Assembly (NCBI RefSeq): GCF_012489685.1
Contig: NC_080044.1
Coordinates: forward strand, 25,400,369 to 25,464,368
Direction of reading: 5' to 3'
Origin: Lotus japonicus
Lineage: Eukaryota > Streptophyta > Magnoliopsida > Fabales > Fabaceae
DNA length: 64,000 nucleotides
A program made the position numbers and the translations under genes. Shown here one piece after another: positions 1 to 10,230 of the stretch; positions within the stretch are counted from its first letter, which is position 1, and each line of letters begins with the position of its first letter. The notes beneath the pieces were generated by a model, which was given only the letters and a program-made list of their open reading frames with translations, did not search any database and was not told the origin of the DNA.

Positions 1-71
1 ATTTTGATCTCTATGCCCAAATTTAACATAAAGGGTATGGATTTTGATCCCTGCCCAGATTTAGGATAAAG

Positions 72-182
72 GATGAATTGAAGAGGCGTCTCTCCTTGAT
101 TGATGGGGATTACTGGACAGATGAAGAGGTGAAAAATTGCAACGGGTGGTTCCGAGCATCATTTGGCTATGCATCAATTTAA
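72..182 (+). other. Unrecognised possible terminal coding segment
   Basis: An open stretch of 36 codons ends in TAA at 180-182 and has protein-like composition, with an acidic middle (DGDYWTDEEV) and an aromatic end (WFRASFGYASI). A possible splice acceptor (ending TTTAG) lies just before it at about 64. It could be the last exon of a gene that starts left of the window, or the tail of a transposon ORF. I do not recognise the family. The 60 bases before it contain two similar phrases (GGTATGGATTTTGATCCCTGCCC and its neighbour at the window start), which points to repeated DNA. Confidence 0.25.
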
Positions 183-429
183 TCTGAAAAGTTCATACGC
201 TGTACCTAATCATTCTTTTGTTCTTTTGATGAATTTCCTTATAGCTAGCTATCACATGGTTCCTTCTGTAGTATTTGAACCACTTTCTCTCACCCTTTTT
301 GCTTTGCTGGGTTGCTTCATTTTGCTTCGGTAATTTGGTTGTTAAATGTAATGGGGGAGGAGAGATAGTAGTGTGAAAGGGGAAGGAGAAGAATTTTGTG
401 AAGAAATAAATGGTATAAATAAAATTGTG

Positions 430-535
430 TTGATAAATATTACAAGTCTCTATGTAGCTCACATGGTTAGGTTCTGGTTTTGCCACTTTTGAGGCTTGGG
501 TTCGAATCTCCCTCACAATTTTTTCCTAATTTAAA
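430..535 (+). repeat. tRNA-derived SINE-like module
   Basis: Contains a pol III box A-like segment (GTAGCTCACATGGTTAGG, 453-471) and a box B-like segment (GGGTTCGAATCTCC, about 498-511) spaced as in tRNA-derived SINE heads, followed by a T-rich stretch. It does not fold into a complete tRNA cloverleaf that I can see, so I do not call a tRNA. Flanking bases 183-429 and 536-609 show no gene. Confidence 0.4.
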
Positions 536-609
536 ACATAATTTCCACGTGGCATTTCCAAGAAATAAAAAAAAATCCACATCAGCCCCTTCCGTTAATT
601 TTTTAACGT

Positions 610-1218
610 CAGAGTGACGGAGGGGTACCCGTTACACTTTTCAGTATCATTGAGGGTACAAAAATAGATGGGGGGTGTCTTTTGCACAAACATGATACAT
701 CAGGGGCAAGAAATGCTTTTAAGCCTAAAAAAAAAGTAAGAAAGACTACAAACCACCAAGGCCCAGGAATTACACCAGTGATACAAATCACTCCACGCAA
801 ACTTATAAGCCAAGTAGCACCACCTATCAGATGCCAAATAAAATCGACCAAATGGACACAGTACTTTGAAAGCCCAGGGAACACAGCACGAAAAAAGCTT
901 CCCACGACAAGATCCCATGCAGAAACTCCCATACAACAAGAAAAATTCCTAACTGAATCAAGGACTCTGGCCTGTCGCTCAGAACTACAGAAACTCCCAT
1001 GGTCCATATCAGAACATGTTGTACGATAAATAACAAGGAAAAAAAGCTACACAGCCTCCAAAAACAACAGTATCAGCAAGAAATAAACCCGAAATTTGTA
1101 CCCTGTAGCATACTTACCCATGGATAGACTTAGAACAAATACTCTGTTGTCTGTTACAAAACCAGCTTTGGCAAGATAAACAACAAGCGGATTTGATTCT
1201 TGACAGATATGGTGAATC
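610..1218 (-). mobile_element. LINE fragment, 3' part (RNase H end and tail)
   Basis: Read on the minus strand from 1218, the first ~30 codons carry the end of a plant LINE RNase H domain (HHICQESNPL, then YLAKAG), matching the usual HIxREAN...LAKAG pattern. A long non-coding tail follows. The coding frame continues directly from the segment at 6290-6920, from which it is separated by the copia insertion. The tail's left limit is uncertain; short open frames inside it look like chance. Confidence 0.6.
1214..1218 (+). repeat. Target-site duplication (left) of copia element
   Basis: GAATC immediately precedes the first LTR and is repeated exactly after the second LTR at 6285-6289. This 5-bp duplication fixes both element ends. 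Confidence 0.9.
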
Positions 1219-1498
1219 TATTACCTTAGTGAAAATAAATGGTAGATTTATCACTGCATTAGTCACTGACTGTTGTAAATACTAGTTAGTTAGTTTGTTA
1301 TGGTTGGTTAGTTGCAGTTGGTTAGTTAACCATTCTGGTTAGTTAGTTGAACCATGGTTAGTAGGAACTTTACTCTTTGTATATAAGCAATATCTACTGT
1401 ACAATCTAGTCATTCGATTGAATCAAATTTCAGTTCATATACATTTCACTTCTTCTTCTTCGTTTTCTCCAAGAACCTGCAAGTTTGCAAGTTTGTTA
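1219..1498 (+). repeat. 5' LTR of copia element
   Basis: 280 bp with GTTAGTTAGT-type short repeats in the U3-like half and a TATA box (TGTATATAAG, about 1378-1387) that should drive the element's transcript. It appears identical to the copy at 6005-6284. Confidence 0.93.
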
Positions 1499-1512
1499 TG
1501 GTATCAGAGCTC
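1499..1512 (+). promoter_or_regulatory. Primer-binding site (initiator tRNA-Met)
   Basis: TGGTATCAGAGCTC directly abuts the 5' LTR and is the classic complement of the plant initiator tRNA-Met 3' end. It primes minus-strand DNA synthesis. Confidence 0.9.
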
Positions 1513-1539
1513 TCTTAGAGAGAGCTCTGCTGCGCATCA

Positions 1540-4500
1540 ATGGCGGCTGCACAAGAAGTCGCGTATCCCTACTCTGTTCAAGATGCACAAACCGCTTCCC
1601 ACACATTCTACATTCATCCCAACGAGAGCCCCTCCACCGTTCTGGTTTCACCACCGCTCTCGGAAGGGAATTACCACAATTGGGCGAGGGCCATGAAGAT
1701 GAGTCTTCTGACGAAGAACAAGTTAGGGTTCGTGGATGGGTCGATTCCAGAACCTCCTCAAGATCATCCAATTTCATCGTTCTGGCAGAGATGCAACGTT
1801 CTTGTTCTTAGCTGGCTCATCAAGTCTATGAGCGTGGAGATCGCACAATCAATCTTGTGGCGTGACAAGGCCAGCGACGTTTGGAAGGAGCTTCGCGAAA
1901 GGTTCTCTCATGCCGATTTGTTCAGAATTTCAGAGCTGCAGGAAGAAATTTTCAGCCTAAAGCAAGGTGATAATTCTGTATCCAAATTTTACACAAGTAT
2001 GAAGATTCTTTGGGATGAATTAGATGTTTTGAATCCATTGCCTGTGTGTACATGCATTCCTCGATGTTCGTGTGGAGCAATCAAGAACATAGATGATGAG
2101 AGGAATAAGAACCAAGTTGTGAGGTTTCTTAGAGGATTGAATGACCAATATTCAGGAGTTAGGTCACAGCTGATGTTGCTAGATAGTCTACCTAATGTGA
2201 ATCGAGTGTTTGCTCTTATTGCTCAGCAAGAAAGGCAATTTTCTGCTGAGAATGTCTCTGGATCCAAGGCATTGATGGCTTTGAGGGAGAATGGTGGTGC
2301 ATCTTCAAGTGGAAGTGCATCAGGAGCATCTTCTAGCTATCAATCACATGGAAATTCTCAGTCACACTCAGGAGGATATCATTCTGGTTCAGGGAACAAG
2401 TATTCTTCAAAGAAGTGTTCCTACTGTGGCAAAATGGGCCACACAGTTGATGATTGCTACAAGAAGCATGGCTTTCCACCTGGTTTCAAGTTTAAGAATT
2501 CAAAATATGCTAATAGATCTGCCAATTGTGTTCATTCAGTGAATGATGATCAAGACTCTCAGGGACATACCTCAGGACAAGATACAAAATTTGGTTTTAC
2601 TGCTGATCAATATCATAACTTGCTAGCACTGCTTCCTACCTCAGAATCCAAGGGCTTTTCCTCAGGACAAGTGGCTAGTGTGAATTCCTGTGTACAAATT
2701 CTACCTGAGAAACATGGTAAAGGTAGTTCTTCAGCTAGCTCATCTGTGCCAACCAAGAATGGTAAGCCTCATCCTCTTGATACTTTTTGGGTTCTTGATA
2801 CTGGAGCCACTGACCATATATGTAACAATTTGAGTTACTTTAGTTCCTACACACATGTAGCTTCAATCCCAGTTTCACTCCCAAATGGGGTTGTAGAATC
2901 AGCTTTGATAAAAGGCTCAATACAACTCACACCAGCTTTTATTCTTCATAATGTGTTGTTTCTGCCAAATTTCCAGTTCAACTTGATTTCAGTACACAAG
3001 TTAGTCAAATCCCTTACTTATAGACTGAGCTTTTATGGTGATATTTGTTTGATCCAGGATTCCAATGCTTGCAAGAAGATTGGCATAGTTAAGGCAGTCA
3101 AGGGATTATACATCTTCAACAAGGCCTCGGTTGCATCAGATACCCTTTTAGCACATTGTAAATCTGTTTCCCATTGTAATTCTGTTTCATCTGTTTCCAA
3201 TAATGACCTTACTTGTAAATTTGTTCCTAGTGTGTCCACTTTATGGCACTATAGGTTAGGTCACCCCTCTTTTGTTAAGGGGCATTCCATAACAGATTTG
3301 TTTCCTTATGTACAATGTACCAAAGAGCACATTTGTGATGTTTGTCCTATTGCTAAACAAAAGAAATTGAGTTTTCCTTTAAGTACCTCTTCCACTTCAG
3401 GCATTTTCCATTTAATTCATGTTGATATATGGGGTCCTGTGTCTGTGCTTTCTTTGCATGGTTATTCCTACTTTTTGACTATAGTAGATGACTATTCAAG
3501 ATATACATGGGTATATCTTTTGAAGTCAAAAGCTGAGGTTAAATTCTTAGTCCAAGATTTTTGTGCTTTGGTAGAAACTCAGTTTGATGCCAAAGTCAAA
3601 AGCATTCGCAGTGATAATGGAAAAGAATTTGCCTTAGACAGTTTTTATGCTAGTAAAGGTATTGTGCACCAAACTAGCTGTGTTGAAACTCCTCAACAAA
3701 ACTCAATTGTTGAGAGAAAGCATCAGCACATTTTAAATGTTGCTAGAGCACTTTTGTTTCAATCTCATCTTCCAAAAATCTTCTGGGCACATGCTGTTGT
3801 TCATTCTGTTTTTCTTATCAATAGGTTGCCTACTCCTGTACTAGACAATAAGTGTCCCTTTCAGTGTCTTTATCAAAAGGTTCCTGATGTTTCTTTTGTC
3901 AAGGTGTTTGGTTCACTTTGCTTTGTTTCCACTTTGCAAAATCATAGGAAAAAGTTTGATCCTCGAGCCCACAAATGCATTTTCCTTGGGTTCAAACCAG
4001 GAACCAAGGGTTATATTGTTTATGACCTGAAAACTAAAGCCATTTCCATCTCTAGAAATGTGGTTTTCCATGAAAACATCTTCCCTTATTTTTCTTTATC
4101 TACTTTTGACAATGACCACACAACTTTTCCTCAACCCACTTTTATCACAGCAGAACCTTTTGACTACACTTGTTCCAATGATCACCCTATTCTTACCAAC
4201 CAGCTTGTATTAGCAGGCCCTGTTCCACAGGAAGAAGGTAATATCCAGAGGGTATCTTCACGAGCTAGGAGACCACCCTCCTATTTACAAGATTATCATT
4301 GTACTCTCAATGTCTCAGCTGCTATGCCAAGTTCTTCAACAAGCAATGGTTCTCCTTCCACAAACAAAGGTATTTCTTATCCTTTATCCCAAGTACTTTC
4401 TTACCAGAATTTAGCTCCTTCATATCGTACCTTCATCATGAATATCACCACAGTAGTTGAGCCTAGTAGATATTCAGAGGCAGTGAAGCATGAATGTTGG

Positions 4501-5997
4501 AGAAAGGCTATGACACAAGAGATTGAGGCCCTGGAAAGAAACAAGACATGGATACTCGTAGATAAGCCACCTGATAAGACACCAATTGGGTGTAAGTGGG
4601 TCTACAAAATCAAGTATAAGCAAGATGGGACAATTGAGAGGTATAAAGCCCGCTTGGTTGTCAAAGGGTACACACAAATAGAAGGCATTGACTTCATGGA
4701 CACCTTCTCACCAGTAGCAAAAATGACAACCCTCAGAGTGTTGCTTGCTTTGGTTGCTACAAATAATTGGTTTCTACATCAACTAGATGTTGATAATGCC
4801 TTCCTTCATGCTAGTTTGGATGAGGAAATTTATATGGCTTTACCTCAAGGACTCCACTCACCAAAACCAAACCAAGTTTGTCTTCTTCAAAAGTCGCTTT
4901 ATGGGCTTAAGCAAGCCAGCCGCCAGTGGTACTCTACCTTGGTCCAAGCTCTTCAAGCTCTTGGTTTTGTTCAGAGTTCTGCTGATCATACTTTATACAT
5001 CAAGCAAGGAAAATCAGGAGCATTCACTGCTCTACTTCTTTATGTAGATGATGTTTTGTTGGCAGGGAATGATATGACTGAAATTCAGTTAGTAAAGGAT
5101 TCTCTCCATGCTAAGTTTCGAATCAAAGACTTGGGTGAGGCAAAATATTTCCTTGGTTTGGAAATTGCAAGGTCTTCCGCCGGCATAGTGTTGAATCAAC
5201 GCAAGTATGCTTTGGAATTGTTGTCAGACTCAGGTTTGCTTGGCTGTAAACCAGTGTCCACTCCCATGGATAGTTCTATGAAGATGGGAGCTTCCTCTGG
5301 CACACCTCTTGCTGATATCAGCTCTTATCGTCGTCTTATTGGTAGGCTTCTCTACCTTACCACTACCAGACCCGACATCTCTTTTGCGGTAAACCAGTTG
5401 AGTCAGTATCTCTCCGCTCCCACTGATGTTCATGAGGCAGCAGCACACCGTGTTCTTCACTACATCAAAGGAAACCCAGGTTGTGGTCTTCTTTACTCAG
5501 CTAGCTCTTCTTCCACACTTACAGCTTTCAGCGACTCTGATTGGGCCGGTTGTGTTGACACTCGTAGATCTATCACGGGGTATTGCACGTTCCTGGGTTC
5601 ATCCCTGATCTTGTGGCGTTCTAAGAAACAGAACACTGCATCTCGCTCTTCCTGCGAAGCTGAATACCGGGCCATGGCAGCTGCTGTATGTGAAATTCAA
5701 TGGCTGAGCTACCTATTGAAGGACCTTCAAGCACCATCTCAGTCGCCTGTGTCTATGTACTGTGATAATCAATCAGCTATCCATATAGCTCATAACCCTA
5801 GCTTCCACGAGAGAACAAAGCACATCGAGTTGGACTGCCACATTGTTCGTGAGAAGTTGCAACAAGGACTGGTTCATCTGCTTCCAGTCACATCTTCTAA
5901 TCAACTTGCGGACATCTTCACAAAGCCTTTAACTCCAGCACCGTTTCGTAGTATCTTCTCCAAACTGGGAGTACATGACATTCACTCTCCAGTTTGA
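1540..5997 (+). CDS. Copia gag-pol polyprotein (RE1-like)
   Basis: Encodes the whole capsid-protease-integrase-RT-RNase H polyprotein needed for copia retrotransposition. Order seen: gag with the UBN2-type region (residues ~40-230); CCHC zinc knuckle CSYCGKMGHTVDDC (~293); protease VLDTGATDH (~418); integrase HHCC finger (HYRLGHP...CDVC) and catalytic core (DIWGP at ~629, SDNGKEF at ~692, IVERKH at ~725); reverse transcriptase with YVDD (~1168); RNase H with DSDWAG (~1332) and EAEYRA. The length (1485 aa) is typical and no stop or frameshift is visible. The ATG at 1540 is chosen because it is the first long-frame start, 41 bp past the primer site. It is probably functional or only recently silenced; activity itself is inference. 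Confidence 0.95.
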   Translation: MAAAQEVAYPYSVQDAQTASHTFYIHPNESPSTVLVSPPLSEGNYHNWARAMKMSLLTKNKLGFVDGSIPEPPQDHPISSFWQRCNVLVLSWLIKSMSVEIAQSILWRDKASDVWKELRERFSHADLFRISELQEEIFSLKQGDNSVSKFYTSMKILWDELDVLNPLPVCTCIPRCSCGAIKNIDDERNKNQVVRFLRGLNDQYSGVRSQLMLLDSLPNVNRVFALIAQQERQFSAENVSGSKALMALRENGGASSSGSASGASSSYQSHGNSQSHSGGYHSGSGNKYSSKKCSYCGKMGHTVDDCYKKHGFPPGFKFKNSKYANRSANCVHSVNDDQDSQGHTSGQDTKFGFTADQYHNLLALLPTSESKGFSSGQVASVNSCVQILPEKHGKGSSSASSSVPTKNGKPHPLDTFWVLDTGATDHICNNLSYFSSYTHVASIPVSLPNGVVESALIKGSIQLTPAFILHNVLFLPNFQFNLISVHKLVKSLTYRLSFYGDICLIQDSNACKKIGIVKAVKGLYIFNKASVASDTLLAHCKSVSHCNSVSSVSNNDLTCKFVPSVSTLWHYRLGHPSFVKGHSITDLFPYVQCTKEHICDVCPIAKQKKLSFPLSTSSTSGIFHLIHVDIWGPVSVLSLHGYSYFLTIVDDYSRYTWVYLLKSKAEVKFLVQDFCALVETQFDAKVKSIRSDNGKEFALDSFYASKGIVHQTSCVETPQQNSIVERKHQHILNVARALLFQSHLPKIFWAHAVVHSVFLINRLPTPVLDNKCPFQCLYQKVPDVSFVKVFGSLCFVSTLQNHRKKFDPRAHKCIFLGFKPGTKGYIVYDLKTKAISISRNVVFHENIFPYFSLSTFDNDHTTFPQPTFITAEPFDYTCSNDHPILTNQLVLAGPVPQEEGNIQRVSSRARRPPSYLQDYHCTLNVSAAMPSSSTSNGSPSTNKGISYPLSQVLSYQNLAPSYRTFIMNITTVVEPSRYSEAVKHECWRKAMTQEIEALERNKTWILVDKPPDKTPIGCKWVYKIKYKQDGTIERYKARLVVKGYTQIEGIDFMDTFSPVAKMTTLRVLLALVATNNWFLHQLDVDNAFLHASLDEEIYMALPQGLHSPKPNQVCLLQKSLYGLKQASRQWYSTLVQALQALGFVQSSADHTLYIKQGKSGAFTALLLYVDDVLLAGNDMTEIQLVKDSLHAKFRIKDLGEAKYFLGLEIARSSAGIVLNQRKYALELLSDSGLLGCKPVSTPMDSSMKMGASSGTPLADISSYRRLIGRLLYLTTTRPDISFAVNQLSQYLSAPTDVHEAAAHRVLHYIKGNPGCGLLYSASSSSTLTAFSDSDWAGCVDTRRSITGYCTFLGSSLILWRSKKQNTASRSSCEAEYRAMAAAVCEIQWLSYLLKDLQAPSQSPVSMYCDNQSAIHIAHNPSFHERTKHIELDCHIVREKLQQGLVHLLPVTSSNQLADIFTKPLTPAPFRSIFSKLGVHDIHSPV

Positions 5998-6004
5998 GGG
6001 GGGC
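5996..6004 (+). promoter_or_regulatory. Polypurine tract
   Basis: GAGGGGGGC overlaps the stop codon and sits directly before the 3' LTR, where plus-strand DNA priming is expected. Confidence 0.85.
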
Positions 6005-6284
6005 TATTACCTTAGTGAAAATAAATGGTAGATTTATCACTGCATTAGTCACTGACTGTTGTAAATACTAGTTAGTTAGTTTGTTATGGTTGGTTAGTTG
6101 CAGTTGGTTAGTTAACCATTCTGGTTAGTTAGTTGAACCATGGTTAGTAGGAACTTTACTCTTTGTATATAAGCAATATCTACTGTACAATCTAGTCATT
6201 CGATTGAATCAAATTTCAGTTCATATACATTTCACTTCTTCTTCTTCGTTTTCTCCAAGAACCTGCAAGTTTGCAAGTTTGTTA
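6005..6284 (+). repeat. 3' LTR of copia element
   Basis: 280 bp, apparently identical to 1219-1498, and followed by the GAATC duplication at 6285-6289. Confidence 0.93.
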
Positions 6285-6289
6285 GAATC

Positions 6290-6920
6290 CCCACACATCC
6301 AACTTTTTTCACCAGTAAGTCAATCAGATTAAGGTCGTTTAACAACTTATGGGGTTTGTTTTTCTTACAAGAAACCCATCCAACAGCAAGGGAAGAATCA
6401 CTCTCGATTGTAAGGTGATGGAATTGGAACTGTTGGCAGAAAAGAAGGGCATGCAGTATAGCTTTGACTTTTGCCTCGTAAGCGAAGAGATCCCCCGTTG
6501 CTAGTGAGAAAATGCCTACTATTTGTCGTTTGGATTTTCAAAGAACTCCTCCAATTATACTATTCCCCGGAGTCCCATGAGAGGAGCCATCAAGATTAAA
6601 CTTCAACATGGCTATAGGGGAGTCCACTCATTGGACCTGATCCGTATCGTTGGGCTCTTGGTTTTAATATCCACAAAATTCAGGGCAAAGTCATTGGCGA
6701 GATAAGAGCATTCCTTCCACCACGCCTTCATCCATCGCCCAATTCGCGCCACATGCAAATTCCATAACAATTCAGAAGAAAAGGCCACATTTTGGTACAA
6801 CAGTTCATTTATGGCGAGCCACACAGACTAGAGGACCGAATACAAAATTAATTCCTACATTACCAGGATAGAAACTCTTTGGAGGGTTGGCCACTCAAGC
6901 ATCAATTCCTGCAGATTTTT
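6290..6920 (-). mobile_element. LINE fragment, RNase H region
   Basis: On the minus strand this carries the linker after zf-RVT (a patch ending LNFVDIKTKSP, about 6650-6710) and a plant RNase H-like domain with patches such as IGGV-like N-terminus, a SLATG-like turn, EAEV-type acid motif and LTIESDS-like strand, in several frames with stops. It joins the segment at 11118-11930 upstream and 610-1218 downstream. It is decayed and non-functional. Confidence 0.65.
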
Positions 6921-6925
6921 ATGAC

Positions 6926-7806
6926 TGAAATTCTGGTTCTCGCACAGGACAGATGTTCTACGCGATGCTGGGACAACCGGTTCGACAACTGACTAACAGT
7001 AACAACAGAAACTTTAAAAGCATAAGTAAACAAGACACAAGAATTGTTAACCCAGTTCGGTGAAACTTCACCTACGTCTGGAGGGTTTGCACCCAAAGAA
7101 AAGAAATCCACTATCTCAAGATTCAGGAACTACAGACACTCATGAACACCACAGTTCATAGTTCTCTTCCTAATCTACCCAGTGTATTTCTACTTAGTAA
7201 CTTAACCTAAGTATGAGAGCCCCTCTTACTTCCTCCCAATCACTGTCACAGTGATTGGTAACAAACAATCAACAATCAGAGTTTGAAGAATCAAAAAACA
7301 CATAACACAACTTTGCTTTATAGAATCAGTGAGCAAAGTTTGTTCACAAGTAACAAGGACAAAGAACAACGAACAATCCTAAAACACTTGATCTCTCTCT
7401 ATTAGCTTCGGTGGTCTTCATGTTTTAGGTCTTCATACTTTTATATACTTCAGCAGCGACAGCATAGGCACTAGGGTTTGCTTGGGCTGAAGAACAGATT
7501 CCAACAACAATAAAATCAAACGCACATCTTCAAAAGATATGATTAAGTTATACAAAAGTAATCATAGAAACAAATCTTCAATCAAAGATTCTTTCAATAA
7601 ATAACAGCCCGCAATTAATTCCCTTCTGGTAGAGCTACTTGAACCGCAAGTAACTACAAAACAAATCTTCATAAGATCTTCAAGGGTCCACAATCACGCT
7701 CCACGCACAGGACTGATGTCCTAGCTTCACAACGACAGATGCTAGAGCATCGACTTCGACATCAGGTTGTTTTTGGCAAAATGCAAGACAACCAAAAGGA
7801 ACAACA
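6926..7806 (-). repeat. 3' LTR (left) of gag-only copia element
   Basis: 881 bp, TG...CA on the minus strand. It belongs to the same LTR family as the solo LTR at 37226-38107 (shared start with TTGGTTGTCTTGCATTTTG and shared CCCAGTTCGGTGAAACTTCACC). Confidence 0.88.
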
Positions 7807-8119
7807 ATCTCTCCCTTTGTCAAATTTTGTCTAAAACAACTTGAGAATCAGAGAGGGTAAACATAGAGAAACATAACTCCCCCTTAGCAGCGGAACTCCC
7901 CCTCAAATGATGCATCCATACCAACACAAGTATACTTCAAAAACATAGTTGGAACCAAGAACATAGCAGCTAACCACACTAACTATCCAACAAGTGTAAA
8001 CCAGTAACCCAGTCTTCACAAGAACCAAAACAACATGTAGCTAACACGCAGCTACTCCCCCTTTTTAACATAAATTTGGCGAAAGGGTCTTCAGCAGAAA
8101 CAAACCATCACATCTTAGA

Positions 8120-9064
8120 CTAGAATGACAACAATTCATGAACATTTTCAAGAACTGACTTCTTACGACTGGTAGATGGTTCAGAACCCAAGGTAGATTG
8201 ATGAATTTGGAGATCAAGTTTAGATGTGTCAACAATGAGGTTTGGATTTCCAGCAGAGGGTTCCATATTCACATCTGAAGTAATCTCAACTAATGTCTCA
8301 ACATGGGGTTCAACATTGGGAACAGAAACAGATTCAACTGATATCTCATGAATCACACTAGGCACAATAGCATTAGGATCTGCACTTACAGATTCACCTA
8401 TGCTTGCATGAACAGTTGCTGGTGCATTTGAGACTTCAAGAGAACTTGCAACAACAAATTTCTTCCTCCACTCATTCATAACATCTACACCAGAACTCTG
8501 AGATTTAAGAAGAGCAACATTCTTTGAATCTGATCTATTCACCCTAGATGGTTGTGGAGACATCTCTTCCTCTCTGAAGAACTTGACTCTAACTCCTTCT
8601 TTAGGTTTCCACTCTTTCCTTGCTGGAGCTACTTGTGGATTAGTCATTGGTTGATCATGAGACTGAGGATATCCATATAGCTTGTAACAGTAGGGCCTTA
8701 TATGACCAAGTTCACCACAGTGATGACATCTCCAAGTAGATTTCTTGGATTTTCTGAACTGAGGGTACACATGTCGTACAGAATGATACAACATTGGGTC
8801 TGGCATTGGTTGCTTTTCAGATGAAGAAGACTTATTTGCATTCTTGTAGCTGAAGTCTATCCCTTCCATATCTCCAACTGTTTTCCCAACTTCCAGAGTC
8901 TCCTCTAACACATTAGTACTATTACTCATCATACGAATAGACTTTGTCATACCTTCAAGCTTGGAGTTCAAAAGAGTAACTTCCTCTTGTATGCTACCAT
9001 TGATGATTAGAAGTTGGTTCTTTTCCGCAAGTAGATTATTAACGTTCTTTACTTCTTCTTGCAA
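8120..9064 (-). pseudogene. Gag C-terminal part with CCHC knuckle, unusual 3' extension
   Basis: Reads (minus) as a coiled-coil stretch made of repeated SLQEEVK-type units, then a CCHC zinc knuckle (CHHCGELGHIRPYC), a WKPKEG motif typical of SIRE-like gag, and a ~130-residue tail rich in V, S, E and P (ESVSVPNVEPHVETLVEI is representative). In autonomous relatives protease begins after the WKPK region; here an unrelated low-complexity tail ends in a stop near the polypurine tract. It is separated from the upstream gag half by a frameshift near 9200 and an in-frame TAG at 9080-9082, so the element is not intact. The tail's role is unknown. Confidence 0.7.
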
Positions 9065-9167
9065 ACTAGCATTAGTGCTCTAAATCTTCTCATTCTCCTC
9101 ACACAACTTGCTGATGGTCTTTACTTCTTCTTGCAAGCTGGAGTTATTACTCTGAAGTTGCTTCTTC

Positions 9168-10157
9168 TCAGCAACCAAATCCTTGAATTCTTTTCTTAGC
9201 CAACAACAATTTGTAGGTTTCAACTAGTTCTTCATTTGAGATAACCTCATCACCATCACTTGACTCAGCATCAGAATAGTACTTTCCAATGAGGGTCTTT
9301 ACATGAATAGTCTTGGTTGTATCATTCTCATGTTTGCCCTTGAGTTGAAATTCAGTATTCTTCACATTGTCCAGGACATTTGTATTTGACGTTCTGCTCA
9401 AACTCTTAAACGCTTTGTTAAGAAATGATATAGCTTTTGGAATACTTGCATCAGTATCCTTCTCCCTCTGATCTTCATCTTCTTCAGTGTTGGACACAAA
9501 AGTTATACTCTTCGCCTTCTTCTCAGATCTACCATTAAGAGACATCTCAAAGGTTTGCAAGGAACCAATGAGTTCATCAACCTTGATGTTACTGATGTCT
9601 TGGGCTTCTTCAATGGCAGTTACCTTCATATCAAACCTCTTGGAGAGAGACCTGAGAATCTTTCTTGCTAACTTTTCTTCAGACATGGGTTCCCCAAGGG
9701 AAAAAGAAGAGTTGGCTAGATCCCTTATACGCATGTGGAACTCATATATGGATTCATCCTCATTCATCTTCATAGTTTCAAACTGAGTTGTAAGAAGCTG
9801 AAGCTTTGACATATGAACTCTTGATGTTCCTTCATGGGCAGTCTTGAGAATCTCCCATGCTTTTTTAGCCACAGTACATGTGTTGATTAGCCTGAACATA
9901 TTTTTGTCAACTCCATTAAAAATAACATTCAAGACTTTGGAGTTTCCAAGAGCTTCGTCGTCTTCTTTCTTTGTCCACTTTTCTTCAGGCTTCAATTCAT
10001 TTGTGGATGCTATCACAGGATGTTTCCACCCCTTGACTATTGCCTTCCATGTTATATTGTCCATAGATTTGAGAAAGACCATCATTCGAGCCTTCCAGTA
10101 GTCATAATTGGTACCATCCAAAATTGGTGGCATATAGATTGATCTTCTTCCATCCAT
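9168..10157 (-). pseudogene. SIRE-type copia gag, N-terminal part
   Basis: Starts MDGRRSIYMPPILDGTNYDY, the standard opening of SIRE-type copia gag (DUF4219/UBN2), and runs 329 residues through the conserved KAWEILK, RIRDLANS and ARKILRSL patches. The frame then leaves gag at an extra base in an A-rich run near 9199 (LLLAKKRIQGFGC, stop). The rest of gag continues in another frame at 8120-9064. Gag would form the particle; here it is probably broken. Confidence 0.8.
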
Positions 10158-10230
10158 AATGTTGTCCTTGAGACATAATATATTTCCTGGAGCTCACCTA
10201 ACATAATAGGGTGCCTGCTCTGATGCCAAT

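Larger units (their letters stand above)
1219..6284 (+). mobile_element. Intact Ty1/copia LTR retrotransposon
   Basis: A complete 5066-bp element: 280-bp LTR, primer-binding site, one 1485-codon gag-pol frame, polypurine tract, 280-bp LTR, and a 5-bp GAATC target duplication. The LTRs begin TA and end TA instead of the usual TG/CA, a known non-canonical class in plant copia elements. The two LTRs read as identical by eye, which implies a very recent insertion. It sits inside the RNase H region of an older minus-strand LINE, whose reading frame resumes on both sides. Confidence 0.95.

Noticed and set aside
436..519. Possible tRNA gene
   Set aside because: Box A and box B are present but no acceptor stem or full cloverleaf can be drawn; better read as a SINE-like module.
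609..1029. Overlapping open frames on both strands (69-132 codons)
   Set aside because: Lie in the LINE 3' tail; no domain and mutually overlapping.
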